A DNA stretch of 64,000 bases from Gracilaria domingensis (GCA_022539475.1 VCMS01000062.1:264348-328347); one strand, 5' to 3'. Numbered from the stretch's first letter, positions 36,074-47,533 are shown. Numbers and translations: made by a program. The notes: generated from the sequence alone by a model not told the origin.

Positions 36074-38557
36074 TTAAGGCAAGCGAAGAGTGTTCATATT
36101 TCCCCATGTCTTTGGCATCTTTCTTGCGCTTATACTGTTTTCTACGTCTCTTTTGTATTGGAAGAGACCCTGCAGAACATTTCTAAGTCTTTGACATTGC
36201 CCGGCCGCCGCTGAAGAATCTCGGAGACGTGACAAGTGCACTGTTGTCCACTGCAAGAGCTTGTCTAGTTCATCAGGAGTAGATTCTTGAGCAGCCACAA
36301 TAATCTCAGTTGAATCTTCACGAAGCAAAAGGGGGTCAATTGCCGCTTGACCGCTTATGTCAAGTTCATACGGAGCTTCGATATCATCTTGAGTGATGTT
36401 CCCTAGTAACTGCATATCATTCTCCTCTGTAAACTTCGGTGCGAATCTGTTGTTTTCTCTTGCAAACTGTAAAAAAGGCGGCCGTCGACTACGGACAATA
36501 CATCGATATTCAGGGCACTGCATCTCTTGCACAAGATGCTTGCAAAACATAAACCGACTCGTTAAGTATCCCATGCAGGAGCACTTCCATTCAGATTTTG
36601 ACGTTGAATATGTATGATTATGTTCGGCCTTCGATGCTTTCAGCCATTCATGGACAAATCCTTTCCACCAGCATGGCTTTTTCTGGCCATTGAGAAGTGC
36701 CTCCGAGTCCAATTTGTACTTAGACAAAAACTTTTTGTCTATAATGTGCACCAAAAAGTCCACTCGTGGTCGGTTAAAATCCCGAAGGTAAAGCCTTTTG
36801 AGAACACGCCAGTGACTTTCGACCAGCATGGTCGTCTTCGCAATTGGAACAAAACCTGGGTGCCTCCTTCCCCACTTTGAGAACCAAACCGTAGTATACC
36901 AATTCTCTGAGAAGTACTCCTTCAACTCGATTCGCATTGCACATAGAGTAAACATTTCACTCTGGCAAAACATACGAATTGTTTCCAAAGTCCCAGCCAC
37001 AAAAAAGGGATGCATGTGATAATGCTTTGTAATCATGGACATAATGTCTTGCTCCAGTTTGTTGTCATACAAAATATCGTTCGTTTTTCGTAACTCTTGT
37101 ATCTTTCTCTTGATCGCCCTCTTCATGTGCCAAAGGCATATAGAAGGTTGGATTTTGAATACAAGGAAAATGGCAGAGAGCTGAGCTTTTTCTTTGTCTG
37201 AAAAGAAGAACAATGGCTTAACGTGGGGCAGAGCGGACTTGAAAGCGGTCATGAAATCAATCAAAGTCTTCTTACGATATCCATCTGCCATTTCTCCAGC
37301 TTTTGGGGAATGTAGTAACAGATACGCTAATGGAAACCCAGTCCCCAGAACGGAGCCAATAACTACAAACAGTTCTATGCCAGAACTGTTGGTTTTGTAT
37401 GTTGAATCGATCAAGAGTTCGACCACCTTTCTCTGGGATGACAACTGTTTTCCAACCTTGGTTACGAATCCGATTGCAAATGGAGCGGCTTGGGTATATA
37501 GCATTTCAATATTCTCCGAATTGTTTACCATAGATATAGCTGAAGCTCGCGGATCCATGGAATTCTTGGTAACCTTTTCCATTTCTTTGCACCATAAATA
37601 GTAAACCTCTTGGTACTTTATGTGGCATTTGTACTTTCTGCGCAACATTTCGCAAATAAGAAAGGGAGAGAGTCCTGTTCCAAAGTGTAGTGATATTTCT
37701 CTCTGTATTCCGGGGAGTCTGGTTCGTAGTTGCAGAAAGCTTTGCGGCTTTTCATGATGTATCTCATGCTTGATTTTTGCATTTGGAGTATTTTGTTGCC
37801 CATAAAGAAACGATAAAGATCCGCCGCAATCCACCTCCTTCTTCGAAGTCCGTAAGCGTTTTGCAGGTCGTGAGGGATTAACAGGCTTTGTGCGCCTTTG
37901 ACTGCAAATATATGATTCTGACTTTCGGGAGCATGAACTCTTTTGATGAACAATATACTCATAGCCTTCAACCTTTTTCAGAAGTTCAATAAATTGCGTT
38001 TGTGCGCTTTGAGTGTCTTGATTGTCAACAATAACTGATAGATCAAAGAGTGCATCAAAGCTTTTGCATTCAACCTCGATTGAAAAGGAAATATGACGAG
38101 AGGCCTCCCAAGATGTCCTGTAAAGGTGTATAAAATCGCTCTCCGACAGTCCTTTACACAAAATCTTCATTGTGATAAGAGCTGGTACCTCCATAATTTT
38201 TCTCTGCCGCCAGCAGCGAAAACATCTCTTCGTTAACGAAAATGTTTCAGTTGAGATGAAACAATCAGTGGAAAATATCTTGCCGCACGAGGTGCAGCAA
38301 GATGAAGCAAAACTACGCAGTTTTGATGCGCACCAGTATTGCATAGTGTCCCGTAGACCCAGATAAAGTGCGGTAAATACATTTTCATCAATACTGATCT
38401 CTTGGCTATCGTCAAACACGGCAGAGTATACGTCATGTACTTCGGACGGTGAGATCTGCAATAAGCAGACGAGAACACTAATCACGTCTTCGTAAGATGG
38501 CAGCGTTTCGAAATGGTCATGATAGACAACTTTAGGGTTAGTTGGAGACCAATCCAT
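36074..38557 (-). CDS. MULE transposase with SWIM zinc finger
   Basis: 827 residues from the ATG at 38557, uninterrupted. An N-terminal Cys-rich region (CCTSCGKIF, RCFRCWRQRK) may bind DNA. The catalytic domain shows LIDSTYKTN (first Asp, near 383), LFFFSDKEKAQLSAI (second Asp, near 452) and CLWHMKRAIKRK (C-x2-H signature of MULE transposases, near 476), followed by acidic helical sequence for the catalytic Glu. A SWIM finger (WKCSCMGYLTSRFMFCKHLV; CxC...CxH) lies near 655-672. It cuts and pastes the element by binding its terminal repeats in the nucleus. No introns are needed. The only visible gene of its element. Confidence 0.93.
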   Translation of the reverse strand: MDWSPTNPKVVYHDHFETLPSYEDVISVLVCLLQISPSEVHDVYSAVFDDSQEISIDENVFTALYLGLRDTMQYWCASKLRSFASSCCTSCGKIFSTDCFISTETFSLTKRCFRCWRQRKIMEVPALITMKILCKGLSESDFIHLYRTSWEASRHISFSIEVECKSFDALFDLSVIVDNQDTQSAQTQFIELLKKVEGYEYIVHQKSSCSRKSESYICSQRRTKPVNPSRPAKRLRTSKKEVDCGGSLSFLYGQQNTPNAKIKHEIHHEKPQSFLQLRTRLPGIQREISLHFGTGLSPFLICEMLRRKYKCHIKYQEVYYLWCKEMEKVTKNSMDPRASAISMVNNSENIEMLYTQAAPFAIGFVTKVGKQLSSQRKVVELLIDSTYKTNSSGIELFVVIGSVLGTGFPLAYLLLHSPKAGEMADGYRKKTLIDFMTAFKSALPHVKPLFFFSDKEKAQLSAIFLVFKIQPSICLWHMKRAIKRKIQELRKTNDILYDNKLEQDIMSMITKHYHMHPFFVAGTLETIRMFCQSEMFTLCAMRIELKEYFSENWYTTVWFSKWGRRHPGFVPIAKTTMLVESHWRVLKRLYLRDFNRPRVDFLVHIIDKKFLSKYKLDSEALLNGQKKPCWWKGFVHEWLKASKAEHNHTYSTSKSEWKCSCMGYLTSRFMFCKHLVQEMQCPEYRCIVRSRRPPFLQFARENNRFAPKFTEENDMQLLGNITQDDIEAPYELDISGQAAIDPLLLREDSTEIIVAAQESTPDELDKLLQWTTVHLSRLRDSSAAAGQCQRLRNVLQGLFQYKRDVENSISARKMPKTWGNMNTLRLP

Positions 38558-39654
38558 ATAACGTTATCCAGTAGAGAATGTAAAAGAGTCGAACTCAATT
38601 GGAGTCAAACAGAAGGAAACGTTCGTGCTTTGACAAGGTATTTGGTCCTTAGGAATTCTGTCACACTTTACTTTTGTGCCTTCATTTCGGCAGTGCGCTC
38701 GGCAACATGTACTCTAACACGACATGCAACGCATCGCTTTCTGAGCAGTGAGAAATTTGGGGACAGAAATATCTCTGTCACACAAACATTTGTTCGTAAC
38801 AAGAACGGTAGTAAATCAGTAGCACGAACACTTCGATGGTTCAGTGACCAAATACTTCTTTCAAATGATCTAAAATAGAAACGATGTATGATGTAAACAT
38901 AGCAGAAACCACTTGAGGGGTTCCCTTTGTAGCAATACGTCAGGCACAAAGAGCTTAGACAGAATGAGTGCGTCAACAGCAGCATCGACGCCAACGACAG
39001 AGAGTGCAAATTCCACGACATAACAGAATACTAAATCATAGCTGGTAGAGTCTGCACCATGCGGTATAAAACAAAACCTCAAATGCGCCCGTGTATCAAT
39101 CATCATCGCCGTTCCTTCGAATGATTTCACCGATACAAACAAAATATATTCGTACCAACATAATAAACAACCATTGAACAGCTCCGAAATGTTGAAGATT
39201 TCTTGCATGTAGAGAGAGTTTTTTGGCACGGTTTTTTTCGCAGAAAAGAAAAAAGTATACGAAGAACAGATATGTTCTCATGATGTCTTTCAGAACCAAT
39301 TAAAGCATTTTGGAGTCACAAAAAGGTATAAATGATATTCTGATAGTGCCAGAGGAAAATCAGGAAGCTAAAGGTTGATGCAGGTCGTCAGACTACTCTC
39401 CCTTCTTCATGATGTCATTGAACAGGCACCCTCTGCTTGTCGATACTTCAAATCCTTTAAAACGAAAACATGTAATGAGACAGTAAGACAAGATCAAAGT
39501 TAGAAATCAATCTGTTAGAAAGAAATGAGCACATTATATTCAAGACACTTACCCTCAACTATTGCGATTTCAAAGTAAAGAATTATGACGAATGAATACT
39601 ACAAAAGATGCAGAATGACAGAGCTCGAGAACACTAGTCCGTGCTGCGCTGTCA

Positions 39655-40120
39655 AGTACCCAAAAGAAAAACAAAGAACAAAAAGTGCCCCGGCTCTGAT
39701 TCAGCAGCTGAAGCGGCACAGCTGTCTCGGAGAGCCATCGAAGAGCTTTGACAGGCATAGTTGTTTTCAGAAGCGCAGGTACCGCGGAACAGCGGCTGTG
39801 GGGAGCAGTATGAATTTCTGAACGCGACATTGTTTGGGAGGTGGCAGTACGCAACTGCGAGCTTTCGGTCGTTGCCGGAAATGAGACACGCACGTGCCGA
39901 TCTTTCGGCCGCCGCCGGCAATGACAAACGCACGTGCTGTTTCTTGGCCGGCAATGCCGGCTGATTGCCAGTCTGTTGTGCGGCCGACGCTGCTCTTGCG
40001 TTCTGTGTCAGGCAGACGTCAGGCAGCACGAGAAGCAGCCTGACACGCTCCACATGACAAGGGGCTACTGGTGGTACTCGGAGCATGGTCACGTACATTG
40101 TAGGGAGGATAAGGTCAAGT
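39655..40120 (-). repeat. MULE right terminal inverted repeat, about 466 bp
   Basis: Inverted partner of 34769-35225, ending AAGGTCAAGT at 40120. The 9-bp duplication ACCAGCGGA follows immediately. Confidence 0.93.
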
Positions 40121-40129
40121 ACCAGCGGA

Positions 40130-40600
40130 TGCCGTCGTCAACGGCGCATCCAGCGCATCAGCCGCTGTTGGAAAACACCGCGCAAGATGCAAAAAGTACC
40201 CCTGGCTCTCCCTCGACGGTCCCAATCGAACCCGCCTGGGTCTGCGACCGATCGATCTCAAATTTGCTGAGATGGAGCATCAGCTTTCCTCGGTTGATGC
40301 GAGTTGTTCGCTTCTACACGATTTGTAACGCTGCGCCAGCACGGAACCTTAGGCGCGGCACGTTCGAGAGGATTCTTTCTAGATGCTAGCTTTCAATCCG
40401 CAGCCCGACGTACGCGTGGAAATCGTTCTGCGGCTTGTGAGAGAGAGACTTCGCAAAGACGTCCATGTTGTCGCAAGTGTCCGAAATCCGCTGAGGCAAT
40501 AGTGCACGATTACAATCTGGCACTGCTGGCAACGTGTGCGAGCTGTATGGAGAGTACAAGAGGTACACGTAGTAGACCGCCTCGTCGTCATCTGGTTTGA
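40130..40600 (-). mobile_element. Diverged repeat related to the copia LTR
   Basis: From about 40300 to 40590 it aligns with 33810-34075 in the same orientation: GCGCCAGCACGGAAC, CGTGGAAATCGTTCTGCGGC and CTGGCAACGTGTG. It is most simply a second, older LTR copy. I see no open gag beside it. Confidence 0.45.
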
Positions 40601-40667
40601 AATATAGTTTGCTTTTTTATCTTTCACTCAAAATCAAGCACGGCGAAATTCGGGAACTGCAGACAAA

Positions 40668-41092
40668 TTACAGTTTAATTTGTTCAAATCTATATTTGGC
40701 TAGCCTAGCCCCTTTCCATTCGTTACTTCTAAAACTGCGACGAGGTTCTCTATTACGCACGCAAACCGCACTATGTACACTAAGCCTTTCGCACGCACTA
40801 CGCTCTCGTAAGCATTTTCCCCTTCTCCCTTGTGTTGCCAAATCGAGACACAGGACTTCCCAACCTTTTTCGAACCCCTCGGCGAAATAGGTCGTTCGCA
40901 CGGGAGAGACTTTCACAAACTCAGAGTTGTAAGTCCATGGGAACCTCCATCCAGCTCGCAACCGTGGAAGCCGTGATTCTTGTTGTAGCCGCAAAGCATT
41001 CACCCACTCATCCGCATTGCTTATCGTGTCGTCAATAACAGCCAGACCGAAGAGCTTCTCAAGATCCCATGTTGTCCAAAGGAACAGGACTC
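40668..41092 (-). CDS. Unrecognised open frame downstream of the LPMO-like gene
   Basis: The frame is open from 41092 to 40668 and reads DLEKLFGLAVIDDTISNADE, then WVNALRLQQ, RAGWRFPWTYNSEFVKVSPV and YFAEGFEKGWEVLCLDLA. It is protein-like but has no ATG in its first part and overlaps the last codons of the LPMO-like gene in another frame. It may be an exon, or an alternative frameshifted C-terminus. Family unknown. Confidence 0.3.
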
Positions 41093-42111
41093 ATTTCGGC
41101 CCTCCCAGCCTCGTCGTCGACAACCGTTACAGGATCACCCGCTGGGTTCGGAAACGCCTGTACCGGGGCAGCACTGCTTCCATCTGACGTAATCTGCACA
41201 TCGGCACACGTCCAGAATTCTTCAGGAACCAAGTCACCGCCGCATTCAGCCATATCGGCACGGTATGTTCCGCGACCGCCTCCGTCAGATTCGCACGTGG
41301 TGCCGAACGGGAAGTTGTAGTTGACAATGTAGTCCTTGAAGCCTCTCGGGGCACACGAGTTGGCTGTGGCCCAATACCACTGTATCACGCAATGGTTGCA
41401 CTCAACATTAGCCGGCAATTGATAGCGCATGGTGCCAGACTCACCACCGACGATGTGGATGCCAACGTGACCCGTGTTGCGACACGGCACATACCAACGT
41501 CCTGGATATGCGGCGTCGATGGGCCCGCACTCGTGGATGGTCGCATCTGACGGATTCTCGCATGCGGGGTGCGGCACCCGGTTGAGCTTCACGCAGTTGT
41601 TGTTCACAAAGCAACTGGCGTCCAGGTCAGATTTGCCGCACGCATCCAGGCTGCACAAGAAGAACTCGAAGTATCCATTGTGGTTGGTATCAATCTCAGC
41701 GACGAAATCAACCTGAGCGCCTCTTTGCCAATTGGTTACAATTGGCACGTTGGCGTACGGCATGAACGCACCACCGATCATATGATCGACCTGTCCCTTT
41801 GGATCTCCACACAGACCCGCACGGTCAGCGGTGCCGAAATAGTCTAGAGTGGGTTCGTACACCCTCCAGCCGTTGGGAGGAAGATTGGCTTTGACCGTGG
41901 CTACAGTTCCACCATTGAGGCAATGTGCACAGTGATCGACGATCGTGTCCGGGATATCCAGGTCGAAGCCGCACTTGACGGACTTGTATGCCGCTCGCTG
42001 GCGGGGAAGGCACATCATGCCGTGTGAGGCGACAATCGAAATCAAGGAGGCCCATAGCAGCGTGCAGAGCAAGGCACAAGGGGTTGATTTGGGAGAGCTC
42101 ACGGCGTTCAT
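41059..42111 (-). CDS. Secreted LPMO-like protein (AA15/chitin-binding type-4 family)
   Basis: 350 residues from the ATG at 42111. The open frame runs further up, but only to a TTG. A signal peptide (residues 1-29, core LLCTLLWASLISIVA) ends AS and leaves HGMMCLPRQR, so the mature protein starts with His30, as copper-dependent lytic polysaccharide monooxygenases require. A second His sits at 144 in EIDTNHNGYFEFFLC, the counterpart of the (A)NHxGHFE segment of AA15 enzymes. Many paired Cys (CGFDLDI, HCAHC, SLDACGK, VNNNC, ECNHCVIQWYWATANSCAPR) match that fold. It probably cleaves cellulose, chitin or another wall glycan oxidatively outside the cell; substrate and activity are inferred. The C-terminal 40 residues are low-complexity. 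Intronless, with a TATA box 143 bp upstream. Confidence 0.85.
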   Translation of the reverse strand: MNAVSSPKSTPCALLCTLLWASLISIVASHGMMCLPRQRAAYKSVKCGFDLDIPDTIVDHCAHCLNGGTVATVKANLPPNGWRVYEPTLDYFGTADRAGLCGDPKGQVDHMIGGAFMPYANVPIVTNWQRGAQVDFVAEIDTNHNGYFEFFLCSLDACGKSDLDASCFVNNNCVKLNRVPHPACENPSDATIHECGPIDAAYPGRWYVPCRNTGHVGIHIVGGESGTMRYQLPANVECNHCVIQWYWATANSCAPRGFKDYIVNYNFPFGTTCESDGGGRGTYRADMAECGGDLVPEEFWTCADVQITSDGSSAAPVQAFPNPAGDPVTVVDDEAGRAEMSPVPLDNMGS

Positions 42112-42253
42112 CGTGATGAGTATGGGAGGGATGAGAAAAAAAGGGGGAATCAAGGCTGGGCGACCAGAAGTCAGTTGCTGCTCGAAGTGAATGAAGAGCA
42201 AGAAGATGCTGGGGGGATGGTAGGGAGGGAGGTTCTGGTTCAAGCAGCCTAAG

Positions 42254-42260
42254 TTTTATA
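42254..42260 (-). promoter_or_regulatory. TATA box of the LPMO-like gene
   Basis: TATAAAA on the minus strand, 143 bp before the ATG at 42111. The spacing is like that of the TATA box of the gene at 47534. Confidence 0.6.
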
Positions 42261-42300
42261 CGGGTGCTTGTCGCGCTGCATCTCGGATTAAGAAACGCGG

Positions 42301-44240
42301 TTTGATCCATTACACACTCAAAGCCAAATTAAGATTTAGCGGCGGGGAACAGGAGGAGGCTTTGCGATCGGCCCAAGGGGGCTGCCACGCTCGCCCGGGC
42401 TAGAGGGGATTTGGTTTGAGAAATTAGCAGCGGCGATTGAATGTCAAAGCCGCCCACCGCGTTGGCTGCATCGCGCCACGCGCGCGCGGCCGGCGACAGT
42501 CGTGCACGTGCTGCGCGGCGATGCGCGGCACGCGCCGTGGCGACGTGCCGCCGCGTGCGATGCGGTGATTGGCTGCTTCTCGGTGCTCTGCAACAATGCA
42601 TTACGGCCGATCGCAACGTTGCTAACTCTGGCTGGCTTCCGCACCGGACGAGTGCTCACTCCCTCCAAATCAGCTCGATCTTTGCTCCGCTCGTGGCGCA
42701 CAGCAACGACTGTTCGTACAGGAGTACGAGACGAGTACGACAAACTTTCGGTGCCAGCTGGTTCTGCACCATCCCTTCCTTTGACGGCCTATGATGGATC
42801 GATTGTCCTCTACGTCATCCCCGTACGTAACCTGGAATGCGTCATAGTCTTTTACGTGGTTCATAACGGTGAGATGGTGCCATACTCTTTTCATATTGTG
42901 GAAATCGCCTAACTGGGTCCAGCTTCTAAATTTATAATTGTGCTCACATGCGGCGGCATGGACAGTGCGAGATTGCAAACAGGAACCGGAGGGAAGGTTT
43001 CCTGAAACCCAAATTGACCACGTCAATCAGAAATTCAGGCTTATTATGGTTAAGCCAGCAGCGAATCTTGCGGGATTGCCAGTTTGGTGATCACTGCAAG
43101 GTTACAAACATTTCTCATACTTGAAGACGGACATTCTCGACCATTCAATTGCAAGATCCTTTTTGATTGCGCTTCTACGTGTTCACCTATTACTCCAGTC
43201 AGAAGATCGCACCATCCTCTGGAGGACGCCGAACACGATGACAAACAGCTGGTTTAACGCAGCTGAGTGGCGCGCTTCGAGATAAGGTTCCGCAATCAAC
43301 TGCTTGCCTTCAAATGTTTATAGACAACAGGCTGACCCTTTTCTGTCGAGATAACCATAATGATTAAAATAGATATTAATCACCGCCGATAATTTGATCC
43401 AGATCCCTACTTTGTTTAGCATACGTCGATTAGAGCAGGTACTGATACTGGCATTAGAGCTCGATAAGTGAGTGGTTGCTTTTTCTGCGCACAGATCGGT
43501 CAGCTTCCCAATCAAATTAACAGATGCTCTAGGTCGCAACCTTGGACACGCAATGTTTTTTTCTCACTCAAATTGTGTGTGCCAGATATAGGTACCTGCA
43601 AGAGAGGAGCTTCCACCCAACTTGCAAATGGTCTGGAGGCGGTGTCGGCCTGAACAAATGGGTTGCATGTCTGCGGATCAACTCGCGGGAAGTTAAGGTG
43701 ATGTTTACAACACTCGCAAGCGGGTGCGCCGGCCGCAGTATGCATCTCTACGATCGACACCCAAACGAAGAACTTATGATCTCAAGCGCTTTCGGAAAAT
43801 TTCCAACGCATTTATAAAGCAGCCTTTCTATTTTGGAGAATTACTATGAGCACCTTCGTTCGCCCTTCTGAACCGAAGTCACGACCAGTCAACCCTTGTC
43901 ACAAAAAAACGGGAGGATCTTGACTTCGTTTACGTGTACCAAGGGTACTCTACCAGTTTGAAGTTTTGGAAATAAAATCAAAATTCTCCTAAACGTTTTT
44001 AATAAATGCACACAAGTGGCTCTGTCGTACACGTATCCCAGCTTGCATCCAACAAAGCTGGAAATATTTCCAAATAAAAAGCAAAATCCAACACTAAAGT
44101 AGCGGATAGCTGGAACGAATAGCTCTATCAAGGGTATGCCACTGCAACTCAATAGAAGATTGCTTTGGAACAAAGGGCGTAGCGATTACAAGGGGAACAC
44201 TTTTAGTTTCATTCGAAGAACCTGACGGGGTTCACCGATG
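42301..44240. other. Long intergenic region, no gene supported
   Basis: A GC-rich block at 42430-42600 lies upstream of the LPMO promoter and may be regulatory. The rest (42600-44240) has only short overlapping frames without motifs. No repeat family was recognised. Confidence 0.4.
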
Positions 44241-44244
44241 TTAG

Positions 44245-44382
44245 ATGAGCAGAGCTCAGGAAGCAAGGCAAAACCGCGAGAAGTTCATGCAGTTCATGCA
44301 GGAGGGGGCAAGCCGTATCTCAGCGTTAGCGTCGTTTGGCATGATTGAAAAGCCTTTTGGCCTTCAAGAAGTTGCTCCTTAA
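44245..44382 (+). CDS. Small 45-residue open frame
   Basis: MSRAQEARQNREKFMQFMQE followed by GASRISALASFGMIEKPFG and a short tail. It starts at an ATG and is helical and charged. No family is recognised. It lies 280 bp upstream of the Cys-rich gene and may be an upstream ORF or chance. Confidence 0.2.
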   Translation: MSRAQEARQNREKFMQFMQEGASRISALASFGMIEKPFGLQEVAP

Positions 44383-44661
44383 AGGACGTTCTATGAGCCC
44401 GCGTGGGGAACAAAACGTGCATACGAGACAGCTACTTGAAGAAAATGTGAGCAATCCTCAAGGGTAAGCAAGCAGTTCAGCTTTTGTGTTTGCAGAATCT
44501 CCTCGTCTCTACCGATTCGCATGTGCCAGGAGAAGGTTCCACGTCGGCAACCAAGCTGTAAACCGCCTCCGCTTCCGTCGCGATGCAGCACTAAAGCGCT
44601 CGAGCATGTTGCTCGGCGCCCCAGCGCTTCGCCGCAAAACCAATTCGCCACGGACTGAACC

Positions 44662-46606
44662 ATGGCCCACTTCATCGCCACAGTGATCGCAACGTTCGCC
44701 GCCCTCCTGGCGGCCGCCCGCGCCGCGTCCCAACGCGTGAGTCCGATCCCCCCGCTGCAGCTGGTCACGTCCGCCATATCGTGCTTCTCCGAAGTGGAGT
44801 GCCCGCCCGACCACTTCTGCTTCACCCCACCGGAGCCGGAAGGCCTTATCTTCGGCTTCGGGGCCAGGAACGTCTCCACCTGCGCCCGGCGCCTGCCAGA
44901 GGGCGCCAACTGCACCGACTTCGGCTCCATAGAGTGCGAGCAGGGCACCTTCTGCAGCACTAACGACAGCTCATTCCCGATTCATCACAGATGTGAACGG
45001 CAGGGGTCGGAGGGCTCGCCCTGCAAAATGGTCATTGCTTCGTGTGAGGGCGACCTCGTATGTGCGGTTCAGCCGACGTGCCGCCGCTTAACATTCGGCT
45101 TCGAGGGCGACGCGTGCAGAACCAATAGTCACTGCCAAGTGCACCGCGGCTTCTACTGCCGCACGAGCGTCGGACGATGCGAGCCAAGGAGGCCACCAGG
45201 TGGCGAATGTCTGCTTGAGTTCGGCAGCGACCTTGAGTGCGACGGCTTCTGTGTCCCCACCGGCACCCCGTTCCAGGAACCAGGCGTCTGTCAGCGCTTG
45301 CAGAGAGCGGGCGAAATGTGCAACAGTGATCTCCAGTGTCGCCTTTTCTTCTTCCGCGATACGCGCATTCCTGACCTTCTCTGCAACCGCCCGACTGGCT
45401 CTACGGGAGTCTGCGTGTTAGAGACTGAGCTCCTCCGCGAGCTTGGAGCGCCCTGTGACCCAGGGGTGGACGCCTGCGACGCGCGGAGGGGGCTCAGCTG
45501 CGGTCGAGTACGCCATGAATTCAAGTGCGTGCAGCGGGCCGCTTCCCCAGATAGCTGGCAACACTTCTGCACGCCTGGCTCACCGCTGAGCAGTTGTCCT
45601 CCTAACAGGGAATGCCGTCGGGCATTGTCCATATCCAAGCAGTTCCAGGGCACGTTCGCCTGCAGAACGCGCCGGGAGTACGTGCCGTTGGGAAATCGTT
45701 GCGACATCGAGTTTGCCTTATGTCCGCCCGGCGCTGTTTGCGCCATGGCTCCTGGCGTTCTCGCGCTGGATAGCGGTATGATTCCACCAATCCCGCTGCA
45801 CACTTGCATGAAGGTGTTGCCAGTCGGCGCCTCTTGTCCGGATCGCTTCCGCTTTAAGTGTGAGGACGGATCCTTCTGCGTAGATGGAACTTGTCAACGA
45901 GTGGAGACTCCACCAACTATTTCGATCGAATTTGCCACAATCTATGGCAACTGCTCTGAATTGCCCTGTGTACCAGGATTAATATGCGCGAGTGATTCAA
46001 GCACTTGCAGACTCCCGATTCGGGAAGTCGGCTTGTGGCAACCATGTGCTCACTCTGCCCAGTTCCGATTCGTAAGTTCTAAGTTTCTACACGTTGCAAG
46101 TGCTCCATATTGCAAGACTACTAACTGCAATGATGTGATATGTGATTCTATATTCGCCAATTACACAGAGATGCAAAGAAAATTTGATATGTTCTCTCAA
46201 CTCCTTCGGACAAGGAGTCTTTTTATGCCGCCCGAAGCGCGGAATAGGGGGCCTTTGTGAATATGATAATTCATGTATTGGAGATCTGAAGTGTGTTTCG
46301 TGGTACAGGCCAAAATCCTTCCAGCGAAGATGCTTTGATCCTACTTCATCGCTGAACATTGGAGATTCTTGCAATCCGTTTCCTCGCCCAGATGAACCAA
46401 GATGTGTAACGGCACTTGACAAGGACGAGAGCAAGTATTTCCCGGTCTATTTCTCCCTTGCATGCTTGCCCAAGAATGGAGCAAATGTATGCCAACGGCC
46501 AGTTGGTTTGTTCGATCACTGCTCGGCAGAAGAGAATATCGCGTGTATGTCGAATGACTTGTTCTGCAATCAATTCAACGTTTGTGTTCCCAGCTCGCAA
46601 GTGTAA
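44662..46606 (+). CDS. Secreted cysteine-rich protein with one intron
   Basis: Exon 1 runs from the ATG at 44662 to 46071 and exon 2 from 46169 to 46606. The intron (46072-46168, 97 bp) is GTAAGT...ACACAG, phase 0, and splicing joins QFRF to RCKENLIC, giving 615 residues. A signal peptide (MAHFIATVIATFAALLAAAR plus AAS) leads into a long array of Cys-rich modules with the recurring plan GxxC...C...GxxC (EGANCTDFGSIECEQGTFCS, GDACRTNSHCQVHRGFYC, GDSCNPF, GLFDHCSAEENIACMSNDLF). The pattern resembles EGF/Dickkopf-like disulphide modules but fits no family I can name. No transmembrane segment is seen, so it is probably extracellular or cell-wall. Exon 1 is GC-rich and exon 2 less so. Confidence 0.85.
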
Positions 46607-47370
46607 CCAAGGATTGACTTCTTTTCATCGGTGCCTTCAGGTGAGCTTACACTTGCTTCTCTAGAAAGATGTGTCAATGATCCTTTTAATTACTGTTTAA
46701 ATGAGCATGAAAATTTTTAATGTGACACTTTGTTCTCAAATGGTGCTCGATTTGAATTACGTCATTATACCAATTGTTCTTCTGAGCGCAGAAACAAAGT
46801 CCTTCGAGAGGAAAACAAACCATTTAAACGTATCTAAAATTCTCTTTCCTATCTTGTTCTCAACAAGTACGAAAAAGAACATGAGCATTCACAGATCAAA
46901 ACAATTTTGGTCAAAAATTTAGTCCTCGCGTGTAAACCCTTTCTGAAAATCTTTTCTGGAATAGAACGTAGCACACAAAGGGGGTCTAAATTTTAAAAGG
47001 GACGAATTTTTCATAGAACAAAACTGTTCATTAATCCAACGAAGTTTGGAGATTTTGTTGACGATCATTTTTCGAATAAATTGCGAAGCTTCGTCATAGG
47101 AAGTCCTATAGCATTGCATGTATGCGCACATGTATGTATCAGTCCGAGACTTCGAATAACTGTTAGGGATCATCAAGGTCCTTATGCTAAGCTATCAAAC
47201 AAATGCCTGGCATTTCATGCATATCATGTGTCGGTTTGTAGTGCTGGATGCATACGTGTATTTTCCTCATCATGGTGAAGTTCGTAATTTGCATTGGGGT
47301 TGTAGGGTTAGCTCTTTATCGAGGTTCCGGGTTACGCACTCAGTTCTACTCTGTCCCAATCCTAAAGGTG
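46607..47370. other. Intergenic region
   Basis: AT-rich spacer between the two Cys-rich genes. No repeat or gene was recognised. Confidence 0.4.
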
Positions 47371-47378
47371 CAATGCCA

Positions 47379-47388
47379 TATATATATA
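47379..47388 (+). promoter_or_regulatory. TATA box of the GCC2/GCC3-like gene
   Basis: TATATATATA, 146 bp before the ATG at 47534. CCAAT stands at 47355-47359. Confidence 0.55.
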
Positions 47389-47533
47389 GCACTCTCAGCC
47401 TTGTTCGTTCTACCTCGTCTCCAAAGAAGAGAGCAGTCTTGATGTTCAATGAGAATGTTTTCGACACGCTTCCTAACCTTCAATAGCTGATCACTCAAGA
47501 AATACCACGTTTTTGCCGACTTCAAGCATCACC

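Larger units (their letters stand above)
34769..40120 (-). mobile_element. Complete Mutator-like element (MULE), 5352 bp
   Basis: The long terminal inverted repeats begin ACTTGACCTTA at both ends. ACCAGCGGA is repeated directly outside (34760-34768 and 40121-40129), a perfect 9-bp target duplication as made by Mutator elements. The single large gene is the transposase (38557-36074). The intact duplication, near-identical inverted repeats and open transposase suggest recent insertion and possible activity. The interval 38560-39650 holds only a 119-codon unassigned minus-strand frame (39229-38870), and 35230-36070 holds nothing recognisable. Confidence 0.95.
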
